Assembly (NCBI RefSeq): GCF_021018895.1
Contig: NC_079375.1
Span: forward strand, 21,830,975-21,894,974
Direction of reading: 5' to 3'
Length of the DNA: 64,000 nt
Source: Seriola aureovittata
Taxonomy: Eukaryota > Chordata > Actinopteri > Carangiformes > Carangidae
Shown: piece after piece, positions 1-12,900 of the stretch
Position numbering within the stretch: the stretch's first letter is position 1
Layout: the number at the start of each line of letters is the position of its first letter
The notes under the pieces: generated by a model
Told to the model about the DNA's origin: nothing
What the model saw: the letters and a program-made list of their open reading frames with translations, nothing else
Databases searched by the model: none
Position numbers and translations under genes: made by a program

Positions 1-2219
1 CAGGTGTAACACCGCTTTATATGCTGTACAGCATCAACTGACATCATAAAACCATGAAACTAGACTCCACAATACAGGAGCTTCACACTAGGTAATGATG
101 GAGGATCTGCTTTTAGCCAAATGACAGAGTTTTCCTGATCCCATGGACCTGTGTTGGTCTAAGGCCCTGGGGCTGATGATCCAGACCTCGAACCCCTCCA
201 CACTCCCTAAAATACTGCTGTCTCTTAGCTCATGTTAGCATCCCGGCTAAACTAGCCAGACTAAGTTAAACAACAAATATGTAGCAGACTGGATCCTGAT
301 CGTCACTCGGCTGTGAAGCAACGCTGCTGTGACCTGACAACTTACTTCGTCTCATATCTCTCACGGTTTACGTGATCTGGCATGTCCCTAACGGTTTTCC
401 CTTGACATCCAATCGGTTAAAACTATAAAACAACGACCGCTTACTTGTTAACATACCGGCTCGCGCTGGCTCGCGGACCTCAGGGTGCGTTCTATTGAGC
501 GCGAGGAAAACATACCCGAAGATGCGCGCGCGGCGGGTCAGAACTCTTCTTTTACTGTGTGGCGACAGAAAAGAAATGGCACGTTAGCGCCCCCAGCTGG
601 ACAAACTGCGTTTACACCACACATTCAAAACACGAGTCATTAAAAAAAAGTAATTGCTTGTGGTGGAAGCCAGGTGTCATCTACGAAACATACTAAAAGT
701 ACGTAAGTAAAAATGACCAGTAGTTTTATAATACTATGTTCTATTACTGGTTCATTTTTATTTTTGAAAAAGGCTAACACGCCGGTATACACGTCGCGTG
801 TTAGAATTTTAGGTTTACAATACAGTTTCCCATGTAGAAAAATAAATGCTACGCTTAAACTTGGACCACATGACGACGCTGAAGTTGGCCTTCAATTCGG
901 CAGGCAAGGGGAAAGTTAAGGGAAAGTTAACTGCTGAGTGCCCAGTCCTCGGTTTATTGCACATCTTACTGTTATGAACCTTCTATTTGCATAGCAGGCT
1001 CTTATAATAATATTAAGCATTAAAAGCAGTTCTAAAAGGGTGAGTTTTTATAAATTTCTTGAACATAGACAGATTCAGTCAGGTGCAATCACAAATGTGT
1101 TTGGGGAAGGAGTCTCATAGGGAGGAGGCAGCTATGTCACCCCATGTCCAACGGTTGGTCCTGGGGAGTGGGGACAACCTGGCTCTAAATGAGTGTCTGC
1201 CAGAAGAGGGAGATTACACATGGGTATTAAACAATGCAAAAAATATTGAATACATGAAATACAAAATAGGTCCATGAGGAGGTCAGTAATGTATGTGTGA
1301 GTGGTATGAAGTGTGTAAGTTCATGGATGTGGAGCACCAATCATAAACCAAGAATATTGTCAGTTGGCAGGGAAGAGGCCAGGTCCGATTCACTCTGGAG
1401 CCCAGTCTACTCAGGTGTAGTTGAATCCCTGACGAGGCATTTCTGATAAGGTATCAGCTCCACTGACTTCCTGGAACAAAAAGAAAAGGTTACACTTGCC
1501 CCATAAGACAGGGTTCTTACCCTGGACAAATACTAACAAAGTGCATTTTAGCTACAACTATCAACTAAATAACTTTGAGTAATGTAATGTAAATTACTCT
1601 AACTTTTCAGGTTAATGAATAGAAACACTTGCCTTAACCATAATCCAGATCTACACAACTTGAGGCTGAGAAGAACTTGAGCAGCTTTGGCATCCAGCAG
1701 AGGCTGAAGAGGAGGAGAAACAAAGACTGCAGAGAACAGAAAAAAGATGTTGCTATTATTGAAGGTGGAAAGAATTACGATGCGTGGGAAAGGGCATCCA
1801 CCATAATGTTTTCTATGTCCTTAATGTGTTGGATGTCCAGGTCATAAGGCTGCAAAAACAGCCCACATCAGTTCAAAAAAGAGACTTATGGTGAATATAT
1901 ACAGCAACCATTTTAGCCTGACATTTTTCCAGTGTTTGTTTTGCTAGTTGACGACCCATGTCAAAAACCATCGAAATCATCTGTCAAGTACTGAGACGGT
2001 TTTCTACTTATCTTGAAGCACTACCAGAGGAAAAACTAGGTCGTTAGGACTGAACCCAGATGTAAGCTGTAACATCACACTGGAGATGAGGCCAAAAGAA
2101 GGAATGCAAAATGTGGCATTATGTGTTCCTGACTCCCAAATGCCCGGTATGGTCATGAGAACACTTCGTACCTTGTTGCGATACTTAGCTGGGACAACAG
2201 TTCATAAAAACACACTATG
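1..2219. other. Upstream flank, no confident gene
   Basis: No open reading frame here resembles a known protein and none is longer than about 70 codons. Positions 450-540 are rich in CpG, including a GCGCGCGCGG run, and could be the promoter of a gene lying to the left, but no coding exon could be tied to it. Between about 1381 and 1475 the minus strand reads an acceptor-like CAG followed by about 19 codons and a stop; this could be a terminal exon of an unknown minus-strand gene or chance. The rest is AT-rich and featureless apart from the gypsy-like relic listed separately. Confidence 0.4.
1775..1860 (-). mobile_element. Ty3/gypsy-like RNase H relic (short fragment)
   Basis: On the minus strand about 25 codons read PYDLDIQHIKDIENIMVDAL and end in SHAS and a stop. 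This fits the end of the RNase H domain of Ty3/gypsy retrotransposons, where the family pattern is Y-x-hydrophobic-x-I-x-H-I-x-G-x-x-N-x-x-A-D-A-L-S-R. Glycine, alanine and arginine of that pattern are changed here, as expected for decay. No reverse transcriptase, integrase or long terminal repeat was seen nearby, so this is a small isolated remnant if it is real. Confidence 0.35.
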
Positions 2220-2384
2220 CACCACTGAACTTTTCGCAGATTCTGTCTGTGTGCACTTTTTACACAGTTACTAAATCACTGATCGTCCCATATAATTGAT
2301 TGACCGCTACCTGTTGAGGACAATGATTGTCACTTTTGTTAATGTGTGGGCTTTTAACATAAACAACTCATGAATTTCAAAAGG

Positions 2385-2539
2385 CCAGACAGAGCAGTCT
2401 GAGGGGAGGGAAAGGTTTACAGGAGCATTCAGAGCACAGAGTAGGGGGTGTTTTCTTGATCCATTTTATTCCTCACTTTACCCCACCTTTTGCTCTGTGT
2501 TGTATTCAGTGAGGTGTAGACACTGAGGAAGAGAGAACA
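2385..2539 (+). promoter_or_regulatory. Promoter-proximal block of UGT copy A
   Basis: This stretch is nearly identical to 21105-21251 upstream of UGT copy B, including a run around GAGGGGAGGGAAAGG and the segment around GAGCATTCAGAGCACAGAGT. Further upstream the two copies diverge with indels. Conservation immediately before both start codons suggests it holds the core promoter and 5' UTR. No strong TATA box was recognised, so the transcription start is not placed. Confidence 0.45.
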
Positions 2540-5500
2540 ATGTGGAAAGCAACAGTGTTTGTGTTCCTGCTGCTAAACATGGATATGCAGGTGAATGGTG
2601 CCGATAAGACGAGAGGGTCTGCTGCAGGAACGTCCGGGCCAGAGGAGAAGGCAAAGACAAAAGAGGCTGAAGCCAGTGACACCATTCTTGCAAATGACAC
2701 TGCTTCTTCTTCTTCTTCTTCTTCTTCTTTCTTGGGTAACTTGCTGGTGGTACCCATGGATAGAAGTCACTGGGTGGGTATGAAGGCCATTGCCCAAGAA
2801 ATGGGTCGCCGTGGACACCGGGTCACCGTGGTAATACCAGAGATCAGCATGCGGATGAGTCCGGGGAAATACTACGACACTGTGATCCATCCTGTTCCTT
2901 ATGACAAAGCTTATATTGATTCTGTGATGTCCGCACAAAAGGACATGATGCAAAAATCTGCACAGTCATTCATACAAAAAATAAAGACACGATTCGCAGT
3001 CACTCAGAAAATTACAGACTTAATTTACAGAACTGCAGAGAGTGTACTGTTCAATGACAGTCTCATCTCACATCTGGCACAGCAGGTGAGTGCAAACACA
3101 AAGGCTGAACATCAGGATTAACTGTAAAAATACAAAACAATCGCCTTGCACTTTTTTCTGAATTTGTGTGACATTTATTGGGACTGTGTCTATTACTCTG
3201 GATGTGTTTTTTTGGGCTGTTGCTGTGTTTGATTGCACTGTACTGTAAGGTGTTTATGTTACTGTGAACAAACCCTGTAGCTGCTGAATTTGGGATAGTG
3301 GTAGAAGAAATATTCACATTATTATCAGCAAAATGAACTTAAAAGTATGAAAAGTAAAAGTGCTTGCCCTGCAGGAAAACAGCTCTAGTACTGATGCATT
3401 AATGTGCAAGATTGAACTACTTTATATACAGTTAGGTAAATTAGTCTGAGTGTTGTGAGATAAGTTCTGCACATTTTTCTTTTTTTACTCTCTTTGCTTT
3501 TTTGTATAATATTGAATAATTTTTATGCCCATGAGCCTCAAACACTTATTCAAATAAAACCATATGTTGGAAGTACTAAATGTACTTTTCACTCATGATT
3601 TGTGATGAAAAACATTAATGAGAGAGAAGGATGGTGGGAGCTGACATAACTTCTTTATTCTGTATTTATTCCCTCCTCATCCTTTCGCTCTGCAGGGCTT
3701 TGATGCCGTGTTGACAGACCCCTTGTTGCTCACAGGCTCATTAATAGCTCGGAAATTAGGTGAGTTCTTATCCACTGGGATTATCTGTGTGCTTCTACAT
3801 CTGCACATTTTCTCACCTCTCATTGCTAAATCATTTCAGGTATCCCCACTATTAATTTGTTGAGAGGTATGCCATTTTTCTTTGATACGAGGTCTGCAGG
3901 CTGCCCCTGCCCACCATCATATGTACCTCGCTTATTCACCGGATACTCAGATAAAATGAGCTTCAAGGAGAGAGTTGTCAACACTTTGGTGAGCATTTAT
4001 AGGCACATATACACGGGCAGATGCATGCATGAAGAACGAATGTGTGTTTATTGTGTAAAATGACCATAATCACCACCAACGTCCACATCATTAAGTAAAC
4101 CATAGATTCTGAGTTGATCAAACTAATCCCTCAATTTCATATTTATTATTATCTTGCGTACTTATTTGTCTTATTATTCCTCTTCCGCATAAAAGTTTGA
4201 TGCGTAAGTAGTCCTGCAGCTTTGAGGAAACCCAGACAGCCATGGCGATGTAAATGCCCAAAAAATGGCGAAAAATTCACCATAGTGAAGACGTTGTGAA
4301 AATAACCAAACCCTCCCCATTTTGGGAGCTCTAGCGCTTCAACAAAAGCATGTGAGAACCAAGCGGCTTGTGCACCAAGCAGCAGGCACATTCAAAATTT
4401 CTCCAAGAATTTTCTAGTTGAGGTGAGTCAGGTATTTCTGAGACGTTGGCACTGAAGCGCCTTGCCTAGATTAACATGCCACTATCAAACTGGCCAGAGC
4501 CATTCAGTTTGGCCAATGTAACAGAACCCCTTGGTGCCTGTGTCCCTGCTTTACTGCACATTCAAAGTCATGTAGTTCATGGTGGCCCAGATAAACCTGG
4601 ACTACATTACTGAATGCAAGTCTGAAATGTATGACCTCAGTTTAATCACTGTTACAATTTAACTCATAAAACTAAAATTAAACTTTTTGCCAATCATCAA
4701 CACCTTTCATTGTGCATTTGTTTATTGTCCTGTGATACCTCTGACCCACAGGTGGCTTTACTGGAGCCGCTGCTCTCCCGACTTCTGTACTGGCGCTTTG
4801 ACCAAATGGCCTATCAGTTCCTGGGAGAGGAGGTGGGCGTAGCTGAAGTACTGTCAGACTCTGCTATCTGGCTGCTGAGGTAACATGTACAAAGGTTGTA
4901 TATTGATGTTTGGGAGAAGAATATACAACAGAAGAAGAACCTACACACACATATACTATTACAATAAAAGGCTAGGAATATAATGTGAATGCATATATTT
5001 ACATTCACAAAGTCCTACTGACTTTTATGCCACTGAATCTCACTGAAAGAAAGATTTAAAAAGTCTCCGTCTCATATTCAGGTGAATATTGTGATACTGT
5101 GTTTAAATAGGATTGACTTGATACTGGAGTTCCCGCGCCCACTCATGCCTAATATGGTACTAGTTGGTGGCATCAACTGCAATGTGAGAAATCCTCTGCC
5201 TGAGGTAAGAGCTCTGAGTGTTTCTGATCTGGAAAAATGTATCAACATTTTGATTTTATTTCACTTCTTCATCACTTCACCTGATTGATTTCAATGCAAA
5301 AACACAGAGGGATGAATATGGAAAGGGAAATAAATTCAAACACCTACAATGGGTTTGTGTTTTTGCAGGATTTGGAGTCCTGGGTGTCAGGAGAGCATGG
5401 GTTTGTGGTGTTCACTCTGGGCACTATGGTATCAGATATGCCAGAGGAGAAGACCTCCATCTTCCTAGAGGCCTTCAGACAGATTCCACAGAAGGTAAAG

Positions 5501-6364
5501 GAATATATATGAACAAATGAATGAAAATGATAAGATTCTATATCACAAGACACAGTTAAAACATCAATAAATGACTCTTTGTGTCTTTTGATAGGTGATA
5601 TGGAGATACACTGGGCACGTTCCTGACAATGTCCCAGAAAATGTGAAGATGATGGGATGGGTGCCTCAGAACGACCTACTAGGTCTGTGTGTCTATCTCA
5701 CATATATAACAGCTGACATCTTGCAGTAATTGCCCGTTCAACTAACTTTGTGTGTTTGTATGTTAGCACATCCTGGAGCTCGGGCTTTCATCACTCACGC
5801 TGGCTCACACGGTATCTTTGAGGGACTGTGTCATGCTGTTCCCATGGTGATGTTACCAATGAGGGCGGACCAGCATGACAATGCAGAGAGGCTGGCGAAT
5901 AAGGGAGCAGGAGTCGTGGTGGATATTTTTTCCATCACAACTGAAAGCCTCCTTCAGGGACTGAATGAGGTCCTACATGACATCAGGTGAGGGGTCTGAG
6001 CGTCACTTGCATCAGTTTTGGGATCTGCTTTTGATACTATCATATTCTGGTGTTGTGTTCTTAAACTCTCCTGGTCTGTTTGTGTGTGTCCAGGTATAAA
6101 GAAGATGTGCAGAAGCTGTCAGCTCTCCATAAAGACCGGCCAGTTGAGCCACTCGACCTATCAGTGTACTGGACAGAGTATGTGATGCGCCACAAAGGGG
6201 CTAAACATCTTAAACCTGCTGGCATTGACCTCAACTGGATCCAGTACTTCTGCCTGGATGTAATAGCGCTACTAGCTAGCGTAGTTCTGATTTTTGGCTT
6301 TTTGATAATAAAATGCATGAAGCTATGCTTCCACAAACTGAGCAGGAAGAGGAAACGAGACTAG
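2540..6364 (+). CDS. UDP-glucuronosyltransferase (UGT1-like), copy A
   Basis: Exons: 2540-3085, 3696-3759, 3840-3988, 4752-4879, 5111-5204, 5369-5494, 5595-5682, 5767-5986, 6094-6364; 1686 nt, 561 aa. The product moves glucuronic acid from UDP-glucuronate to lipophilic aglycones in the ER lumen. The last exons have the canonical UGT1/UGT2 sizes (88 and 220 bp) and phases. Visible features: signal peptide (1-20), a charged/poly-Ser segment (21-63) absent from ordinary UGTs, LLVVP, then SHW with the putative catalytic His near 77. The UGT signature runs from WVPQNDLL to ADQHDN, followed by a C-terminal membrane helix and a basic tail ending SRKRKRD. Typical family length is about 530 aa; the extra length is the N-terminal insert. 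The usual single first exon is split into five here. Family is certain; UGT1 over another fish UGT family is inference. Confidence 0.9.
4065..4431. repeat. Copy-A-specific ~360-bp intron insertion
   Basis: Intron 3 of UGT copy A holds about 360 bp that copy B lacks. In copy B the flanks join directly at about 27392 (TGAC then TATTTCTGAGACG), while in copy A the same flanks are separated. The segment contains an 80-codon minus-strand frame without recognisable family. It is either a small mobile element inserted into copy A or sequence deleted from copy B; no clear terminal repeat was seen. Confidence 0.5.
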
Positions 6365-6424
6365 CATGGTGCTACAATTGTATTGTTCTTGTCCATACTG
6401 AAAACATCATTCAAACATTCAGTG

Positions 6425-6955
6425 TTCATTCAGTGTATGTTCCAAAAAGTATGTGAACCCCTCAGCTAATAACATCAATAAAAGCTAATTGAAGTAAGGA
6501 GTTATCAAAACTGGAGTCCAGTCAATGAAGCTTTGGGTCTGCTGTTCACATGAAGCATCTGTGAATGTTAAACGTGCCTCACAAAAGAGAGATTTCATAA
6601 GACCTACGATCTATAATTGTTGATCTGCATGAAGCATGAAAGGGTTACATAGTAGTATCAAAGAGTTTAAATATTTATCAATCCAGATAAACTATAAACA
6701 TTTATGAATGGATATAATTTAGTTCTGTGGCTACTCTTCCTAGAAATGGGCATCCATCATAGAGGCATAAAGGAATCATTGGAGTAGATTAACATCTCTG
6801 GTCGTGGGTCAAAAAAATAAAAATCACTAAACCATGAAGGTACACCACAGAGGAAGCCTCTGCTCTCCAAAAAAAAACATCACATTATGGACTGATGATG
6901 AAACTAAGGTTAAAATGTTTGAGAAGACCACGCAGGACTATCCATGATACACACA
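6425..6955 (+). mobile_element. Tc1/mariner-like remnant after UGT copy A
   Basis: The sequence from about 6425 carries the usual non-coding 5' part of a fish Tc1-like element (GTATGTGAACCCCTCAGC, then GGAGTCCAGTCAATGAAGC). It matches the remnant at about 30045-30785 that follows UGT copy B. The similarity stops at about 6950, exactly where the minisatellite starts, so the element is interrupted by or truncated into the array. It encodes no intact transposase. An AATAAA at 6477-6482 lies inside it and may serve as a UGT poly(A) signal. Confidence 0.6.
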
Positions 6956-9900
6956 TGACGTGTTTTGAACTTTTTATGACTTACTATAATGTGACGTTCT
7001 TATGCCTTACTATACTATGATCTTTTTTGACATTTTTATGCCTTACTGTACTATGACGTTTTTATGGCTTACAATACTAACACGTTTTTTGACGTTCTTA
7101 TGCCTTACTATACTATGACGATTTTATGCCTTTCTATACTATGACGTTTTTTGACATTTTTATGCTTTACAATACTATCACGTTTTTTGACGTTCTTATG
7201 CCTTACTATACTATGATGTTTTTGACGTTTTTATGCCTTACTATACTATGACATTTTTATGGCTTTCTATACTATGACGATTTTTGACATTTTCATGCCT
7301 TATACTATGACGTTTTTTGACATTTTTATGCCTTATGATACTATGAAGATTTTTGACGTTTTTATGCTTTACAATACTATCACGTTTATTGACGTTCTTA
7401 TGCCTTATTATACTATGAGGTTTTTTGACATTTTTATGCCTTACTATACTATGACGATTTTATGGCTTACTATACTATGATGTTTTTTGACGTTTTTATG
7501 CCTTACTATACTATGACATTTTTTGATGTTTTTATACCTCACTATACTATGACGCTTTTTGACGTTTTTATGCCTTACTATACTATGACATTTTTTTGCC
7601 TTTCTATACTATGACGATTTTTGACATTTTCATGCCTTATTATATTATGACGATTTTTGACGTTTTCATCCCTTATACTATGACGTTTTTTGACATTTTT
7701 ATGCCTTATGATACTATGAAAATTCTTGACGTTTTTATGCCTTACTATACTATGACAGTTTTTGATGTTTTTATGCTTTACAATACAATCACGTTTTTTG
7801 ACGTTCTTATGCCTTATTATACTATGAGGTTTTTTGACATTTTTATGCCATACTATACTATGACGATTTTATGGCTTACTATAATATGATGTTTTTTGAC
7901 GTTTTTATACCTCACTATACTATGACGCTTTTTGACGTTTTTATGGCTTACTATACTATGACGATTTTATGGCTTACTATACTATGATGTTTTTTGACGT
8001 TTTTATGCCTTACTATACTATGACATTTTTTGATGTTTTTATGGCTTAATATACTATGACGTTTTATGCCATACTATACTATGACGTTTTTTGACAATTT
8101 TATGGCTTATTATACTGTGACGTTTTTTGACATTTTTATGCCTTACTACTATGACGTTTTTATGGCTTACTATACTATGACATTTATTAACATTTTTATG
8201 CCTTATTATAGTATGACAATTTTTGACATTTTTATGCCTTATTATACTATGACGTTTTTGACGTTTTTATGGCTTACTATACTATGACGTTTTTATGCCT
8301 TACTATATTATGACATTTTGTGACATTTTTATGACTTAATATAATGTGACATTTTTATGCCTTATTATAGTATGACATTTTTATACCTTATTATACTATG
8401 ACGTTTTTTGACATTTTTAGGCCTTACTATACTATGACGTTTTTTGACGTTTTTATGCGTTACTATACTATGACATGTTTTGACGTTTTTACGGCTTACT
8501 ATACTATGACGCTATCATGGCTCACTATACTATGACATTTTTTGACATTTGTATGCCTTACTATACTATGACATTTTTTGATGTTTTTATGCCTTATTAT
8601 ACTATGACGTTTTTTGACATTTTTATGCCTTACTATACTATGACGTTTTTATAGCTTCCTATACTATGACGTTTTTTGACATTTTTATGGCTTATTATAC
8701 TATGACGTTTTTTGACATTTTTATGCCTTACTATACCATGACGTTTTTATGGCTTCCTATACTATGACGTTTTTTGAAATTTTTATGCTTTATTATACTA
8801 TGACATTTTTATGGCTTCCTATTCTATGACGTTTTTTGACAATTTTTATGCCTTATTATACTATGACGTTTTTATAGCTTCCTATACCATGACGTTTTTT
8901 GACATTTTTATGGCTTATTATACTATGACGTTTTTTGACATTTTTATGCCTTAATATACTATGACGTTTTTATGGCTTCCTATACTATGACGTTTTTTGA
9001 AATTTTTATGCCTTATTATACTATGACGTTTTTATGGCTTCCTATTCTATGACGTTTTTATGGCTTCCTATTCTATGACGTTTTTTGACATTTTTATGCC
9101 TTATTATACTATGACAATTTTGACCTTTTTATGCCTTACTTTATTATGACGTTTTTATGACTTACTATAGTATGACGTTTTTTGACATTTTTATGGTTTA
9201 CTATACTATGACGTTTTTACGCCTTACTATACTATGATGTTTTTACGGCTTACTATACTATGACATTTTTTGACGTTTTTATGACTTACTATACTATGAC
9301 GTTTTTTGACGTTTTTATGCGTTACTATACTATGACATTTTTTGACGTTTTTACGGCTTACTATACTATGACGCTATAATGGCTCACTATACTATGACAT
9401 TTTTTGACGTTTTTATGCCTTATTATACTATGACGTTTTTTGACATTTTTATGCCTTACTATACTATGACGTTTTTATAGCTTCCTATACTATGACGTTT
9501 TTTGACATTTTTATGGCTTATTATACTATGACGTTTTTTGACATTTTTATGCTTTACTATTCTATGACGTTTTTATGGCTTACTATACTATGACATTTAT
9601 TAACATTTTTATGCCTTATTATGCTATGACGATTTTTGACGTTATTATGCCTTACTATACTATGACCTCTTTTTAAATTTTTTATGACTCAATATAATAC
9701 GACGTTTTTTGACGTTTTTTTGCCTTACTATACTATGATGCTATCATGGCTCACTATACTATGACATTTTTTGACGTTTTTATGCCTTATTATACTATGA
9801 CGTTTTTTGAAATTTTTATGCCTTATTATACTATGACGTTTTTTGAAATTTTTATGCCTTATTATACTATGACGTTTTTTTACATTTTTATGCCTTATTA

Positions 9901-12900
9901 TACTATGACGTTTTTTGACATTTTTATGACTTACTATACTATGACGTTTTTACGGCTTACAATACTATGACGTTTTTTGACATTTTTAGGCCTTACTATA
10001 ATATGACGTTTTTTGACGTTTTTATGCGTTACTATACTATGACATTTTTTGACGTTTTACGGCTTACTATACTATGACGCTATCATGGCTCACTATACTA
10101 TGACATTTTTTTCACGTTTTTATGCCTTATTATACTATGACGTTTTTTGACATTTTTATGCCTTACTATACTATGACGTTTTTTGACATTTTTATGCCTT
10201 ATTATATTATGACGTTTTTTGACATTTTTATGCCTTACTATACTATGACGTTTTTATGGCTTCCTATACTATGACGTTTTTTGACATTTTTATGCCTTAT
10301 TATACTATGACAATTTTGACCTTTTCATGCCTTACTATATGATGACATTTTTAGGCCTTACTATACTATGACGTTTTTTGACGTTTTTATGCCTTACTAT
10401 ACTATGACATGTTTTGACATTTTTATGGCTTACTATACTATGACATTTATTAACATTTTTATGCCTTATTATACTATGACGTTTTTTTACATTTTTATGA
10501 CTCAATATAATACGACGTTTTTTGACGTTTTTTTGCCTTACTATACTATGACGCTATCATGGCTCACTATACTATGACATTTTTTGACGTTTTTATGCCT
10601 TATTAGACTATGACTTTTTTTTACATTTTTATGCCTTACTATACTATGAAGTTTCTATGCTTTACTATACTATGACGTTTTTTGACATTTTTATGCCTTA
10701 TTATACTATGACGTTTTTATGGCTTCCTATACTATGACGTTTTTTGACATTTTTATGGCTTCCTATACTATGACGTTTTTATGACTTACTATACTATGAC
10801 ATTTTTTGACGTTTTTATGACTTACTATACTATGACGTTTTTATGGCTTACTATACTATGACATTTTTTGACGTTTTTATGACTTACTATACTATGACGT
10901 TTTTATGGCTTACTATACTATGACATTTTTTGACGTTTTTATGACTTACTATACTATGACGTTTTTATGGCTTACTATACTATGACATTTTTTGACGTTT
11001 TTATGACTTACTATACTATGACGTTTTTTGACATTTTTATGCCTTACTATACTATGACGTTTTTATGGCTTACTATACTATGACGTTTATTGACATTTTT
11101 ATGCTTTACTATACTATGACATTTATATGGCTTACTATACTATGACGTTTTTTGACATTTTTATGCCTTATTATACTATGACGTTTTTATGGCTTCCTAT
11201 TCTATGACATTTTTTTAAAATTTTTATGCCTCATTATACTATGACAATTTTGACGTTTTTATGACTTACTATACTATGACGTTTTTTGACATTTTTATGC
11301 CTTACTATACTATGACGTTTTTACGGCTTACTATACTATGACGTTTTTATGGCTTACTATACTATGACATTTTTTGACCTTTTTATGACTTACTATAGTA
11401 TGACGTTTTTATGGCTTACTATACTATGACATTTTTTGACGTTTTTATGACTTACTATACTATGACGTTTTTATGGCTTACTATACTATGACATTTTTTG
11501 ACGTTTTTATTACTTACTATACTATGATGTTTTTTGCCGTTTTTTTGCCTTACTATACTATGACGCTATCATGGCTCACTATACTATGACGTTTTTTGAC
11601 CTTTTAATGCTTACTATACTATGACGTTTTTACGGCTTACTATACTATGACGTTTTTTTACATTTTTATGCTTTACTATACTATGACGTTTTTATGGCTT
11701 ACTATACGATGACGTTTTTATGGCTTACTATACTATGACATTTTTTGACATTTTTATGCCTTACTATACTATGACGTTTTTATGCCTTATTATACTATAA
11801 CGATTTTTGACGTTTTTATGCCTTACTATACTATGATGGTTTTTTTTACATTTTTTATGACTCAATATAATACGACGATTTTTGATGTTTTTTTGCCTTA
11901 CTATACTATGACGCTATCATGGCTCACTATACTATGACATTTTTTGACGTTTTTATGCCTTATTAGACTATGACTTTTTTTGACATTTTTATGCCTTATT
12001 ATACTATGACGTTTTTTGAAATTTTTATGCCTTATTATACTATGACGTTTTTTGACATTTTTATGCCTTATTATACTATGACGTTTTTTGACATTTTTAT
12101 GACTTACTATACTATGACGTTTTTACGGCTTACAATACTATGACATTTTTTGACGTTTTTATGACTTACTATACTATGACGTTTTTTGACATTTTTAGGC
12201 CTTACTATAATATGACGTTTTTTGACGTTTTTATGCGTTACTATACTATGACATTTTTTGACGTTTTACGGCTTACTATACTATGATGCTATCATGGCTC
12301 ACTATACTATGACATTTTTTTCACGTTTTTATGCCTTATTATACTATGACATTTTTTGACATTTTTATGCCTTACTATACTATGACGTTTTTATAGCTTC
12401 CTATACTATGACGTTTTTTGACATTTTTATGGCTTATTATACTATGACGTTTTTTGACATTTTTAGGCCTTACTATACTATGACGTTTTTATGGCTTACT
12501 ATACTATGACATTTATTAACATTTTTATGCCTTATTATAGTATGACGATTTTTGACGTTTTTATGCCTTACTATACTATGACGTTTTTTTACATTTTTTA
12601 TGACTCAATATAATATGACGTTTTTTGACGTTTTTTTGCCTTACTATACTATGACGCTATCATGGCTCACTATAATATGACATTTTTTGACGTTTTTATG
12701 CCTTATTAGACTATGACTTTTTTTGACATTTTTATGCCTTACTATACTATGACGTTTTTATGGCTTCCTATACTATGACGTTTTTTGACATTTTTATGCC
12801 TTATTATACTATGACAATTTTGACCTTTTCATGCCTTACTATATGATGACATTTTTAGGCCTTACTATACTATGACGTTTTTTGACGTTTTCATGCCTTA

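Noticed and set aside
713..1277. Two small plus-strand frames (68 and 72 codons) near the left edge
   Set aside because: No family resemblance, no splice partners and no clear promoter; length is within chance expectation.
1381..1475. Terminal exon of an unknown minus-strand gene ending in MPRQGFNYT and a stop
   Set aside because: It has an acceptor-like CAG and a stop, but no matching upstream exon or family could be found, so it is only mentioned in the flank entry.
2573..2953. Minus-strand frame of 126 codons opposite UGT exon 1 (and its twin at 21285-21677)
   Set aside because: It is the antisense of a well-supported exon; the Arg and Glu runs are the reverse of the TCT repeat.
7259..10577. 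Open frames of 60-97 codons made of a 12-residue repeat ([16 protein letters not shown]) in array 1
   Set aside because: The 36-bp monomer is a multiple of three, so any frame without a stop stays open until a 26-bp unit shifts it. No start context, no codon bias and breakage at every short unit argue against protein.
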